Shown: positions 49,580 through 58,520, counted from the stretch's first letter. The stretch is DNA of 64,000 nucleotides from Aliivibrio sp. EL58 (GCF_900312675.1 NZ_OMPC01000012.1:319036-383035), one strand, 5' to 3'. Notes: generated by a model not told the origin, from the letters alone. Translations and numbers: made by a program.

Positions 49580-50593
49580 TTATTGAGTTAACTTCGTCAT
49601 TGATTGTTGTTCTGCTTTTACGGTATTAATTGCTTCTATTTGCTCAACGGTTGGTTTTTGAGTTAACTTTAATTGCAGTTTTACCATGTTATTCATGATT
49701 TCAACTAGCGGAGTCCATTTAACACTTCGTTCTTTTTCAAATAAGCTCTCAAAGCTCTCTGGGGTCCAGTCGATAAAAGATTGAGGGTTTAATACTCGAC
49801 CTAAGAAGCGTACTTCATAATGAAGGTGTGGTCCTGTTGAATTACCTGTATTACCACAGGTCGCGATTAGGTCCCCTTTTTTTACAAATTGCCCTGAACG
49901 CACTTTAAATTTTTGTAAATGAGCGTACATGGTCATAAACCCAAAAGAGTGCTGAACCTTAAGTAAATTACCATAACCTTTCTTACTTGGTCGGGCGAGT
50001 TCAACAACGCCATCAGCTGGTGCATAAATTTCTGTACCACGCTTACAAGTAAGATCTTGCCCTAAATGTCGTTGTCTTTTGCCTGAAATAGGGTTTGTTC
50101 TTTTCCCAAAACTGGATGAATTTCGAATAAAATCTATAGGGGTATCGTTGGGTATTAAGCGAAACATGGTCGCTCTAACTGCAGAATCAATGGCTGCGAC
50201 ATCCAGTCGTTGTTCTAATGTCTTTTCAGATAATAGCGTATCTTCTTCAGAGATATCTTGTAATCCAAGTACTGATTCAACATCTTCAACTCGTTGGCTA
50301 ATAACGATAAATTCATTTTCTTTGGCTTCAAGCTGTTGCGTTAATTCATAGTTGCTATCATTATTTTCAATAATAAGGTTGTTGAGAACCCCATTTTGTA
50401 CTTGAAGTTGAGCGATTGCCAATTCAGATGCTTGTTGCTTTTGATAAAAATAATGCAGCCCAAAAGCACTTAGTGTAAATGAGCCAAGTCCCAATAAAAG
50501 AGATAAAATAACAAGGTTTTTCCGTTTTGGAGAAAGAGCAAAGAAGCGCGTTCCTTTACTATGAGAAACGGAAATACGAATTTTATCTGGCAT
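49580..50593 (-). CDS. M23-family (LytM) endopeptidase with N-terminal anchor
   Basis: 337 residues. One membrane helix at about 26-46, a coiled coil (about 48-115) and a LytM domain with the zinc ligands in HLGQDLT (HxxxD) and HLHYEV (HxH), plus YAHLQKFKVRSGQ; all metal ligands are kept, so it is probably active as a peptidoglycan endopeptidase rather than an EnvC/NlpD-type activator. Close relatives include MepM. The small PilZ gene lies immediately upstream on the same strand, so both are likely in one transcript. Confidence 0.87.
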   Translation of the reverse strand: MPDKIRISVSHSKGTRFFALSPKRKNLVILSLLLGLGSFTLSAFGLHYFYQKQQASELAIAQLQVQNGVLNNLIIENNDSNYELTQQLEAKENEFIVISQRVEDVESVLGLQDISEEDTLLSEKTLEQRLDVAAIDSAVRATMFRLIPNDTPIDFIRNSSSFGKRTNPISGKRQRHLGQDLTCKRGTEIYAPADGVVELARPSKKGYGNLLKVQHSFGFMTMYAHLQKFKVRSGQFVKKGDLIATCGNTGNSTGPHLHYEVRFLGRVLNPQSFIDWTPESFESLFEKERSVKWTPLVEIMNNMVKLQLKLTQKPTVEQIEAINTVKAEQQSMTKLTQ

Positions 50594-50612
50594 AGGAATA
50601 AACTTATTTACT

Positions 50613-50975
50613 TTAGGTTAAGGTGGTTAACTCAGAGAGTTGGCGTAACAACATATCACTGTTGCCGACATTGAGTTCAATTAGGCGTTTAAGGTGGCTA
50701 ATACTATCAATATCTATGTGGCTTATACAGAGTCTTAGCGTGTTATCTGTTCTATTTATCAGTTTGCATTCAGCACTGATATCAATATCACTATCATTTA
50801 GCGTAAATCGCACGTTAAATTCAGAGTTTTCTTTAATCCCTTCGTCATCTGCTAAATTGATAAGTAATCCATGCAGAGATAAATCAACCAAAGAGCCTTT
50901 CCATTGCTTATCATCTTGCTGAAGAGTGATGTTTGCTTGGTACACTACGCGTGAGAATTTGCGTCGTTCAATCAT
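50613..50975 (-). CDS. Small PilZ domain protein
   Basis: 120 residues, one PilZ domain over nearly the whole chain: the basic RRKFSR start and DLSLHGLLINL ([D/N]xSxxG) are kept. By position next to tyrA it may match the V. cholerae PilZ gene VC0697 (plzA, from memory), reported not to bind c-di-GMP; that would need testing because the motif residues look present here. It is 19 nt upstream of the M23 peptidase gene. Confidence 0.8.
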   Translation of the reverse strand: MIERRKFSRVVYQANITLQQDDKQWKGSLVDLSLHGLLINLADDEGIKENSEFNVRFTLNDSDIDISAECKLINRTDNTLRLCISHIDIDSISHLKRLIELNVGNSDMLLRQLSELTTLT

Positions 50976-51044
50976 AATATGTTCCTTATATTATAAGTTT
51001 AATCTCTGAGTATGATATCTGGTTTGTTGTAAGTCTAATAAAAA

Positions 51045-51062
51045 GGCCGCTTTAATGCGGCC
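51045..51062 (-). terminator. Intrinsic terminator of ettA
   Basis: GGCCGC / GCGGCC stem with a 6-nt loop; on the - strand it runs into TTTTTATTA. Confidence 0.85.
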
Positions 51063-51092
51063 CTTATGATGAGTATCAAATAATCGTTATTA

Positions 51093-52760
51093 CTATTTAG
51101 TCATACGCTTGTATTTAATACGATGTGGTTCAGCAGCTTGAGCGCCTAATGTCTTCTTAATCCAATCACTGTACTCAGTATAGTTACCTTCAAAGAAGTT
51201 CACTTTACCTTCATCGCGGTAATCAAGAATGTGAGTAGCGATACGGTCCAAGAACCAACGGTCATGCGAGATAACCATGGCACAACCAGGGAATTCTAGA
51301 AGAGCTTCTTCTAGTGCTCGTAATGTTTCAACATCTAGGTCATTGGTTGGCTCATCGAGTAACAGTACATTGCCGCCTGTTTTCAATAATTTAGCTAAAT
51401 GAACACGGTTACGTTCACCACCAGAGAGATCACCAATGATTTTCTGTTGGTCATTTCCACGGAAGTTAAAGCGAGAACAGTACGCACGAGCTGGAATTTC
51501 GTAATTATTGATCTTGATGATCTCAGCGCCTTCAGAGATCTCTTGGTAAACCGTTTTTGTATTGTCCATACTGTCACGGAATTGATCAACAGAAGCAAGT
51601 TTAACTGTCTCACCCAAAACAATTGAGCCTGAATCCGCTTCTTCTGCGCCACTTAACATTTTGAATAGCGTTGATTTACCAGCACCATTGGCACCGATAA
51701 TACCAACGATAGCGCCTTTTGGCATACTGAATGATAAGTCGTCAATCAGTACACGATCGCCAAATGATTTCGTTAAGTTAGTTACTTCAAGAACTTTATC
51801 ACCTAAACGCTCGCCTGGCGGAATGAACAATTCGTTTGTTTCATTACGTTTTTGGTGATCGGTGTTTTGAAGTTCTTCAAATCGAGCCATACGAGCTTTT
51901 GATTTCGCTTGACGACCTTTAGGATTTTGACGAACCCACTCAAGCTCTTTTTCTATCGTTTTTTGACGAGCATTTTCTTTCGAAGATTCTTGTTTTAGAC
52001 GGTCATCTTTTTGCTCTAGCCAAGACGTATAGTTACCTTCCCATGGAATACCTTCACCACGGTCAAGCTCTAAGATCCAACCAGCAGCATTATCTAGGAA
52101 ATAACGGTCATGGGTAATTGCCACAACAGTACCTGAATAATCTACTAAGAAGTGCTCAAGCCACGCGACTGATTCTGCATCAAGGTGGTTGGTTGGTTCA
52201 TCAAGAAGTAACATATCTGGTTTTTCAAGAAGAAGGCGACAGATAGCAACACGACGACGTTCACCACCAGATAGGAATTCAATTTTTGCATCCCACTCTG
52301 GAAGACGTAGTGCATCAGCAGCACGTTCTAAAGCGTTCTCTAGGTTGTGACCATCTTTTGCTTGGATAATCGCTTCAAGTTCACCTTGCTCTTTAGCAAG
52401 AGCATCAAAATCAGCATCTTCTTCAGCATAAGCAGCATAAACAGCATCTAATCGAGATAGCGCTCCAGCTACGTCAGAAACCGCTTCTTCAACGATTTCA
52501 CGAACTGTTTTTGATTCATCGAGAACAGGTTCTTGCGGTAGATAGCCAATGTTCAATCCACTTTGTGGACGAGCTTCACCATCAATATCAGTATCTAGAC
52601 CCGCCATAATGCGAAGTAGTGTTGATTTACCTGAGCCATTTAGGCCAAGAACACCGATTTTTGCACCAGGGAAGAAGCTAAGAGAAATGTCTTTCAGGAT
52701 TTGTCTTTTAGGAGGAACAATTTTGCTCACTCGTGACATTGTATATACGTATTCAGCCAT
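51093..52760 (-). CDS. ettA: Energy-dependent translational throttle protein EttA (ABC-F)
   Basis: 555 residues from ATG 52760, the exact E. coli length; two further codons upstream come from a GTG. Two ABC modules: GLNGSGKST and GANGAGKST Walker A, two LSGGER signatures, and an EttA-type C-terminus HRIKYKRMTK. It binds the ribosomal E site and gates entry to elongation at low ATP/ADP. Divergent from slt. Confidence 0.95.
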   Translation of the reverse strand: MAEYVYTMSRVSKIVPPKRQILKDISLSFFPGAKIGVLGLNGSGKSTLLRIMAGLDTDIDGEARPQSGLNIGYLPQEPVLDESKTVREIVEEAVSDVAGALSRLDAVYAAYAEEDADFDALAKEQGELEAIIQAKDGHNLENALERAADALRLPEWDAKIEFLSGGERRRVAICRLLLEKPDMLLLDEPTNHLDAESVAWLEHFLVDYSGTVVAITHDRYFLDNAAGWILELDRGEGIPWEGNYTSWLEQKDDRLKQESSKENARQKTIEKELEWVRQNPKGRQAKSKARMARFEELQNTDHQKRNETNELFIPPGERLGDKVLEVTNLTKSFGDRVLIDDLSFSMPKGAIVGIIGANGAGKSTLFKMLSGAEEADSGSIVLGETVKLASVDQFRDSMDNTKTVYQEISEGAEIIKINNYEIPARAYCSRFNFRGNDQQKIIGDLSGGERNRVHLAKLLKTGGNVLLLDEPTNDLDVETLRALEEALLEFPGCAMVISHDRWFLDRIATHILDYRDEGKVNFFEGNYTEYSDWIKKTLGAQAAEPHRIKYKRMTK

Positions 52761-52932
52761 AATCACTTATTAGAGTAGGTTAACGGAAATATCATTTTAC
52801 TATTTATGATACATAGTTTAACACTCATTCTTGTAGTTACTAGGGTAATATAAGTAAACTCAAAGAAGAATCAGATGGTAGTTTAACTCTGTCTTATATC
52901 AGTGCGCAGCTACAAAAAGGTTGGAAAGCTAG

Positions 52933-54882
52933 GTGTTTAAAAAATCAATGAAATATACACGACATAAATTAGGGATGATGGTGGCGTTGTGCGTTGGAAT
53001 GAGTGTACATACAGCAGAAGCATTATCGATAGATGAATCACGAGCTCAATATCAAGAAGCAAAGGAGTTGCTAAAAGGTAAGGATTTAGAGCAATACAAA
53101 AAAATAAGAGAGAAGTTAGATGAGTATCCATTAGCTCCTTACTTAGATTATCGTGAATTACGAATGGATTTAAGCTCTAAAACTCCGGATGATATTCGTT
53201 TGTTCCGTCATGATAATCGCACGTTATCTATTGGTAACTCTCTTGATTATCAATACTTGGTTATTTTGGGGCTGAATGAACGCTGGGCTGATTTTATTGA
53301 CTATTTTCCAAAGGAGCCGAGCAGTAAAAACCTACAGTGCTATTACTATCAAGCAAAAAATGAACTTGGTGATAAAAACCTAGCTTGGAAAGGTGCTGAA
53401 AAGTTATGGCTAACTGGAAGCTCTGTTACTTATGAGTGTGATGATTTATTTAAAGCATGGTCTGATGCGGGTAAATTGACCGATGACTTAATTATAGATC
53501 GAATGCTATTGGTTTATAAGGCTCGTAATAACAGTCTATTTTCTTATTTAGAAAAAATGCTTTCTTCTGAAAAAGCGAAAAAACAGGCAAAAGATATTGT
53601 TGAATTATTTAATGATCCTGATTTATTAGCTGAGTTCTCAAAGACAAATAAAGCCACAGATTTCACTAAACAGTTGACGCTGATTTCTATTGAGCGAGAA
53701 GCAAGAAAAAATCCTGAAAAAGCGATTGAGATGTTGCCTCAATTAGTAAAAAAACAGAAATTTAGTTCAATTGAACAGATTGCGATTAAGAAAAGAATTG
53801 TCAGTACTATTATGTCTACTAACTCTGAAAGCTTAGCGGCTTGGAGAGATGGTGAACTTGAACTAAATCCAGAAGACTCATTTGTTGAGCGTCGAATTCG
53901 TGTTGCTATCCGTGCTGCTGATTGGAATGATGTAGATAAGTGGATTGGTTATTTAAGCCCTGAAAGTAAAGCCTCATTACGTTGGCAGTTTTGGAAGGCT
54001 CGAATTGAAAGTGAAAATGGTGAGCAGGATAAAGCAGACGCTAGATTACAAAAATTGCTTGGCCAACGTAATTTTTATAGTGTGGCAGCAGCAAGTATCT
54101 TAGGTGAACCCATTCAATACCCAATGGATATCGCACCTAAAAATATTAAACCGGTAAAGGTGAAATATAAGGTTGAACTTGCTCGTATTAAAGAGTTGAT
54201 TGCAATCGATGAGATCCCGACAGCGAAAAGTGAGTGGGAATACTTACTTAACCGAGCCTCTAAAAAAGAAGTGAAAGAGCTTGCTAGTTATGCCGCTCAA
54301 CATCGTTGGCATCACTTTACTGTATTAGCAACGATTGAAGGAAGAATGTGGGGCTATTTAAGTCTACGTTTCCCTATTGCTCATCAGTGGTGGTTTGGCC
54401 ATTACAGTAAAGAACTAGGGTTAGATAAAATAACCTTAATGTCTCTTTCTAGACAAGAGAGCGGCTTATATGCAGAAGCTCAATCTCCTGTTGGTGCTCG
54501 TGGTTTAATGCAAATTATGCCAGCAACGGCAAAATATACGGCTAAGAAAATTGATTACGACAGATATGAAGGGGTAAGTAGCCTAAATGATGTAGATGTA
54601 AATATTCATATTGGTTCAAACTATCTTAAAGGATTGATGGATGATTATGATGGAAACCGTATTTTTGCGTTAGCGGGTTACAATGCAGGCCCTCATCGAG
54701 TTAAGCGATGGAGAGCGGTTTCAAATGAAAAGTTAGATGCTTATGCCTTTATAGAAGCAATCCCATTTAAAGAAACGCGAGGTTACGTACAAAACATTTT
54801 GATGTTTGAAACTTACTACCGCAGTCTATTAGGGGAAAAAGGAAGTTTCTTATCGAAGAAAGAGCAGAATTTAGAGTATTAA
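52933..54882 (+). CDS. slt: Soluble lytic murein transglycosylase Slt70
   Basis: 649 residues. A signal peptide (cleaved near SVHTAEA) precedes a long helical superhelix (doughnut domain) and a C-terminal SLT domain with LSRQESGL (catalytic Glu), SPVGARGLMQIMPATA and AGYNAGPHRVKRW. Start is uncertain between GTG 52933 and ATG 52948; both keep the signal peptide. Cleaves peptidoglycan to 1,6-anhydromuropeptides. Upstream of trpR as in E. coli. Confidence 0.93.
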   Translation: MFKKSMKYTRHKLGMMVALCVGMSVHTAEALSIDESRAQYQEAKELLKGKDLEQYKKIREKLDEYPLAPYLDYRELRMDLSSKTPDDIRLFRHDNRTLSIGNSLDYQYLVILGLNERWADFIDYFPKEPSSKNLQCYYYQAKNELGDKNLAWKGAEKLWLTGSSVTYECDDLFKAWSDAGKLTDDLIIDRMLLVYKARNNSLFSYLEKMLSSEKAKKQAKDIVELFNDPDLLAEFSKTNKATDFTKQLTLISIEREARKNPEKAIEMLPQLVKKQKFSSIEQIAIKKRIVSTIMSTNSESLAAWRDGELELNPEDSFVERRIRVAIRAADWNDVDKWIGYLSPESKASLRWQFWKARIESENGEQDKADARLQKLLGQRNFYSVAAASILGEPIQYPMDIAPKNIKPVKVKYKVELARIKELIAIDEIPTAKSEWEYLLNRASKKEVKELASYAAQHRWHHFTVLATIEGRMWGYLSLRFPIAHQWWFGHYSKELGLDKITLMSLSRQESGLYAEAQSPVGARGLMQIMPATAKYTAKKIDYDRYEGVSSLNDVDVNIHIGSNYLKGLMDDYDGNRIFALAGYNAGPHRVKRWRAVSNEKLDAYAFIEAIPFKETRGYVQNILMFETYYRSLLGEKGSFLSKKEQNLEY

Positions 54883-54905
54883 TTATTTCTGAATGATCAT
54901 AAAGT

Positions 54906-54930
54906 AGGGGACTTAAGTGTCCCCTTTTTT
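54906..54930 (+). terminator. Terminator between slt and trpR
   Basis: AGGGGAC / GTCCCCT stem with a short loop and TTTTTT. It lies 21-45 nt before trpR, so trpR may depend on readthrough or its own promoter. Confidence 0.85.
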
Positions 54931-54950
54931 ATTAGTGTAATGAGGAATTT

Positions 54951-55277
54951 ATGTCAGGATCAGCAAAATATTCAGATTGGTCACAAGTGATGGCATTAAT
55001 AGCGAATGCCGCAGAGCAAGATAAGCATCAATCTTTATTAACCATGTTGATGACGCCTGATGAGCGTGAAGCATTGATTGCACGAGTTAATATTTGTCAT
55101 GAATTATTACAAGGGGATTTAAGTCAAAGACAGATTAGTCAATTATTAGGGGTGGGCATTGCAACCATCACTCGAGGCTCAAATGAATTAAAAAGCCATA
55201 CTCATGATGAAAAGGCATGGCTTATGGAGTTACTTCAAAAGAGTGCTAAAAGCGTTCAGGATGAAGAAAAGGAATAA
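54951..55277 (+). CDS. trpR: Trp operon repressor
   Basis: 108 residues, the E. coli length. The helix-turn-helix LSQRQISQLLGVGIATITRGSNELK is recognisable, with the preceding MTPDEREALIARVNICHELL core that binds tryptophan. It is the corepressor-dependent repressor of trp genes. Its last 32 nt are shared, on the opposite strand, with the end of yjjX. Confidence 0.96.
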   Translation: MSGSAKYSDWSQVMALIANAAEQDKHQSLLTMLMTPDEREALIARVNICHELLQGDLSQRQISQLLGVGIATITRGSNELKSHTHDEKAWLMELLQKSAKSVQDEEKE

Positions 55278-55758
55278 GAGCAAGAATTAACGCTTGTTGA
55301 TAAACAGAGCTTCTCGTTAATAGGTTATTGGTTAATAAGCCAATAGCCCCACCTTTTTGTTTAATATTATCGGTATTAAATTGTTCATCCATCACATCCC
55401 CAAGCTCTTTTCCTTGGTTAACTGCTGTAATTACCGCTGGAGGAAGGGGTAAACTTGATGATCGTGATTCCCCCACTTTTTCTCCATTATCAATAATCAT
55501 CCAAGCAAAAGTTGAATTCTTTTCGATCCCTGCTTCTAATCCAACATAGAAACTGGCATCTGGAGATTGTGCTTTGGCGTTATTTACTCTGTTGATCGCC
55601 CCTTGTTTTGTTTCGATACAGCTCATTGGTTGATCTGGCACACCACTGTCGACAGATATTCCAGTAAAGTTAAACATTGTATTTGGAAACGCTTGATTAA
55701 ACGCAGTCTTCACCGCGTTAATTTTTGCAGGGTTTAATGAAGCAATAATAACATTCAT
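55246..55758 (-). CDS. yjjX: Inosine/xanthosine triphosphatase YjjX
   Basis: 170 residues. Removes non-canonical purine nucleotides (ITP, XTP). Motifs IIASLNPAKINAVKTAF at the start, VDSGVPDQPMS and FYVGLEAGIE, and IGLLTNNLLTR mark the ITPase-like YjjX family. It converges with trpR with a 32-nt 3' overlap; next gene on the same strand upstream is pheA, 11 nt away. Confidence 0.93.
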   Translation of the reverse strand: MNVIIASLNPAKINAVKTAFNQAFPNTMFNFTGISVDSGVPDQPMSCIETKQGAINRVNNAKAQSPDASFYVGLEAGIEKNSTFAWMIIDNGEKVGESRSSSLPLPPAVITAVNQGKELGDVMDEQFNTDNIKQKGGAIGLLTNNLLTRSSVYQQALILALIPFLHPERF

Positions 55759-55769
55759 ACAATAGCCTG

Positions 55770-56948
55770 TTATTGAGTTAAAGGTATCGTTGTCGGCGTC
55801 ACATTTTCAATAGGGTAGCAACCAAGAACCTTAAGATATTGAGTAATCGAAGTGAGTTCTTCAATAGCTGCACTCATCGCTTCTGATTTTAAATGTGCTT
55901 GTAAATCAATATAGAACATCTCTTCCCAAGGGTTTCCCATAATAGGGCGAGATTCTAATTTCGTCATATTAATACCGTATTTACGTAATACTAATAACGA
56001 TTCTACTAATGAACCTGCATCTTGAGAGGTTGATACTATTAGGGTGGTCTTTGCTGGTATTTGTTCTGACACATCAACAGGCTTTCTTGCCACAACAATA
56101 AAGCGAGTTTGATTCTCTGTTTGGTTTGAGATGTTAGTAATTAAGGATTGAAGTCCATACAGTTTACCACTGTCAGAGTTTCCGATTGCTGCTACTTCTG
56201 GTGAGTTTAGTTCTTTTACCGTAATCATGGCATCAGCAGTGCTTGCGCAAGAGATAAGCTCTACATTATCTAAACGGTTCAAAAACTCACTGCATTGTTC
56301 ATGTGGCTGTGGATGAGAATATAAGGTTTTAATTGATTCAAGAGACGTTTCTGTGGTGGTTAGTAAGCAGTGATCAATCTGCTGAGTTAGTTCTCCCACA
56401 ATGTATAAGCTTGTGTGCTGTAGTAAATCGTAAACTTGGTTGATAGAGCCTGAACTTGTATTTTCAATCGGTAACACACCGTAATCAGCGTGGCCAGACT
56501 CTACCGTTTTAATCACTTCTCTAAAGTTTTCACAACCTAGCTCAGCCAACTCAATATTTTTCTTACTGAAATAGCGACGGCTTGCTAAGTTTGAGTAAGA
56601 GCCTTTTGAGCCAAGATAAGCCACTCTTGCGATGGGTTTTCGACTTAATTCAGGGTTAGCGAGGTTTTGAAAGTATTCTTGTTGTAATAAAACAGAATCT
56701 TCAATAATGGTGTGAAATAACTGAGTAATGTAATAAGCATCAAGGTCGAATGCTTTGCCATTTTCAATTAATTTTACAAGTAATTGTTGTTCACGTTTTG
56801 GATCTCGAACTGGTTTCGCGGTTTGGACTTTGCTTTTAGCAACTTCAAGACTGAGTTTACGACGTTCAGAAAAAAGCGTTAATAGTTCATTATCAAGTTC
56901 ATTAAGGCGTAAACGGATCTCATCCAGAGAATAGCGGGTATCAGTCAT
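55770..56948 (-). CDS. pheA: Chorismate mutase / prephenate dehydratase (P-protein)
   Basis: 392 residues: AroQ chorismate mutase (1-90), prephenate dehydratase (about 105-285, VAYLGSKGSYSN and SSGSINQVYDLLQ), and a C-terminal ACT domain (LESRPIMGNPWEEMFYIDL) for phenylalanine feedback. It makes phenylpyruvate. It lies 11 nt ahead of yjjX and has its own promoter; no leader peptide attenuator is visible. Confidence 0.97.
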   Translation of the reverse strand: MTDTRYSLDEIRLRLNELDNELLTLFSERRKLSLEVAKSKVQTAKPVRDPKREQQLLVKLIENGKAFDLDAYYITQLFHTIIEDSVLLQQEYFQNLANPELSRKPIARVAYLGSKGSYSNLASRRYFSKKNIELAELGCENFREVIKTVESGHADYGVLPIENTSSGSINQVYDLLQHTSLYIVGELTQQIDHCLLTTTETSLESIKTLYSHPQPHEQCSEFLNRLDNVELISCASTADAMITVKELNSPEVAAIGNSDSGKLYGLQSLITNISNQTENQTRFIVVARKPVDVSEQIPAKTTLIVSTSQDAGSLVESLLVLRKYGINMTKLESRPIMGNPWEEMFYIDLQAHLKSEAMSAAIEELTSITQYLKVLGCYPIENVTPTTIPLTQ

Positions 56949-56982
56949 GAATATGCAAACCTAGTAAATTAAGAGTTAATTC

Positions 56983-57011
56983 ACAATAAGGAATCGATAA
57001 GTTTGCGTCAA
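56983..57011 (-). promoter_or_regulatory. Sigma-70 promoter candidate of pheA
   Basis: On the - strand TTGACG (57011-57006), a 17-nt spacer and TATTGT (56988-56983). The start would be near 56976, only about 28 nt before the pheA ATG, too short for a pheL-type attenuator. Confidence 0.6.
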
Positions 57012-57013
57012 GA

Positions 57014-57043
57014 AAAAACAGCGCTCAAATGAGCGCTGTTTCA
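57014..57043 (-). terminator. Intrinsic terminator of raiA
   Basis: AACAGCGCTC / GAGCGCTGTT, a 10-bp perfect stem with a 4-nt loop; the - strand then has a T6 tract. It lies just upstream of the pheA promoter. Confidence 0.9.
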
Positions 57044-57068
57044 GAAAACGTTTGAGTTGACGATTTAA

Positions 57069-57431
57069 TTACTGTTCGTATTCCTCTTCTAGGTCAACTT
57101 CTGGCTCTTCGACTACAGGTGCTTGAGCATGTGTTGCTCGACGAGCTTCGCCTTTATGTTGTAGCTTATCTAGTTGGCGTTCTAGTTTTTGGTACATCTC
57201 TCTAATTGCACCAAATAGGTCTTCTTGCTCTGCTGATGCTGCAACTTTACCACCAGCGATAGTCGCCTGTGCTTCTACCTTGTGTTTACCATTTGCGCGT
57301 TTCGTAACGCTAGCGTGACGGCCAATAATGTCTAGATTTCTTTTTTCTTCTAGTTTTTTAAATTTCCCTTCAATACGTTCACGGATGCCTGGAGTGATGT
57401 CGATGTTGTTACCAGTGATTTCTACTTTCAT
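57069..57431 (-). CDS. raiA: Ribosome hibernation factor RaiA (YfiA)
   Basis: 120 residues, a short-form hibernation factor (E. coli RaiA 113). VEITGNNIDITPGIRERIEGKFKKLE and the C-terminal basic helix are typical; the tail is acidic (VDLEEEYEQ). It occupies the mRNA/tRNA channel and blocks translation in stationary phase. A CRP-like palindrome lies 65-80 nt upstream. Confidence 0.93.
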   Translation of the reverse strand: MKVEITGNNIDITPGIRERIEGKFKKLEEKRNLDIIGRHASVTKRANGKHKVEAQATIAGGKVAASAEQEDLFGAIREMYQKLERQLDKLQHKGEARRATHAQAPVVEEPEVDLEEEYEQ

Positions 57432-57469
57432 ATGATTTTCCTCTCTCTTGCCCCGTTTGGCATGTATTC

Positions 57470-57475
57470 AGATTA
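57470..57475 (-). promoter_or_regulatory. -10 element candidate of raiA
   Basis: TAATCT on the - strand. Its expected start (about 57463) would place the CRP-like site centre near -41, the class II activator position. Confidence 0.4.
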
Positions 57476-57495
57476 CGGATCCAGCAGTAAAATAA

Positions 57496-57511
57496 AGTGA
57501 TCTAGATCACT
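57496..57511. promoter_or_regulatory. CRP-like palindrome upstream of raiA
   Basis: AGTGATCTAGATCACT is a perfect 16-bp palindrome and fits GTGA-N6-TCAC, the core of the CRP site. E. coli raiA is known to be CRP-activated. The outer bases differ from TGTGA/TCACA. Confidence 0.6.
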
Positions 57512-57739
57512 ATTTTTAATAGTGTCCGTAATTAGATATGTTGATGTGATCTCAAACAAACCCTGAGAATTTTTTTTGAAAAAAAACTTGATGAATTGCC
57601 TAAAATAGGTAAATTGGAAGGGTTGATTACTGAAAACATTCGTTTTTAGGGACTGAGTTCAACCTACTGTTTTTTAATGGTTATTTTTTAATCTTCCATA
57701 TTTTGTGAGTTTGAACAGCCTTTATATAAATATCAGATA

Positions 57740-57778
57740 TAAAAAAGCCGTGCCTTAATGATAAGGCACGGCTTTTAT
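57740..57778 (-). terminator. Intrinsic terminator of bamD
   Basis: AAAAGCCGTGCCTTA / TAAGGCACGGCTTTT, a 15-bp stem with a 4-nt loop and A/T tracts on both sides, just downstream of bamD. Confidence 0.92.
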
Positions 57779-57794
57779 TGTTTTGACTGAAAAT

Positions 57795-58520
57795 TTATTC
57801 TGGATTCAATGCAATAAGTTCTTCTGTTCGAGCGATAGCATCTTCTAATTTCAATTCTTTATATGCAGCTAACATAATCGTTAGTGATTTTCTTGCGGCT
57901 TCAGTATCTGGATACGTTCGTTGTAATTCTTGGCTACGATTGATCGCTGAAATCCACGCTTCACGGCGCAGATAAAAATCAGCCGTTGCTAATTCATAAT
58001 CAGCTAAGCGATTTTTTAAAGCAAACATGCGAGTTTGAGCATCTTCGGCATATAAACTATCTGGGTAACGATCTAGTAAGCGTTTAAAGTCTTTAAATGC
58101 TGAACGTGCAGGTTCAGGATCTCGATCTGAGCGATCGACTCTAAATAGATCGTGCATAAAGCTACGGTCTTGAGCCATATGTGTTAGGCCACGCATATAT
58201 AAAACCCAATCTGCTTTTGGGTGCGTTGGGTTTAAGCGATTAAAACGTTCAATGGTCGCTAAGCCCAATGCAAGATCGTCATTTTTGTAATATACGTAAA
58301 TTAGATCAAGTTGAACCTGCTCTGAGTAAGCACCAAAAGGGTAACGAGAATCGAGTGCTTCAAGGCGTTCAATTGCACTTGTCCAATTACCAGCCTGTAA
58401 AGATACTTGAGCCTGAGAATATAATTCTGATGGTGGGATATCAGGGATAACATCATCACTGCTTGAGCAACCAACCAGCAAAGATACGGCTAATAATGAA
58501 GAAAGGGTTAAGCGTTTCAT
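57795..58520 (-). CDS. bamD: Outer-membrane assembly lipoprotein BamD
   Basis: 241 residues from ATG 58520 (AGGA upstream); the ORF continues 88 codons beyond but these have no signal peptide and overlap the rluD start. Lipobox LLVGC marks Cys18. Five TPR-like helix pairs follow, including SELYSQAQVSLQAGNWTSAIERLEALDSRYPFG. Essential BAM complex member. Divergent from rluD as in E. coli (yfiO/rluD). Confidence 0.95.
   Translation of the reverse strand: MKRLTLSSLLAVSLLVGCSSSDDVIPDIPPSELYSQAQVSLQAGNWTSAIERLEALDSRYPFGAYSEQVQLDLIYVYYKNDDLALGLATIERFNRLNPTHPKADWVLYMRGLTHMAQDRSFMHDLFRVDRSDRDPEPARSAFKDFKRLLDRYPDSLYAEDAQTRMFALKNRLADYELATADFYLRREAWISAINRSQELQRTYPDTEAARKSLTIMLAAYKELKLEDAIARTEELIALNPE

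Larger units (their letters stand above)
57432..57794. other. Intergenic region between raiA and bamD
   Basis: 363 nt without a coding ORF. It contains the raiA promoter/CRP-like site (57470-57511), a mirror run T8-G-A8 (57570-57586) and the bamD terminator (57740-57778). The part 57590-57735 is AT-rich and shows no structure I recognise; no convincing sRNA was found. Confidence 0.6.
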
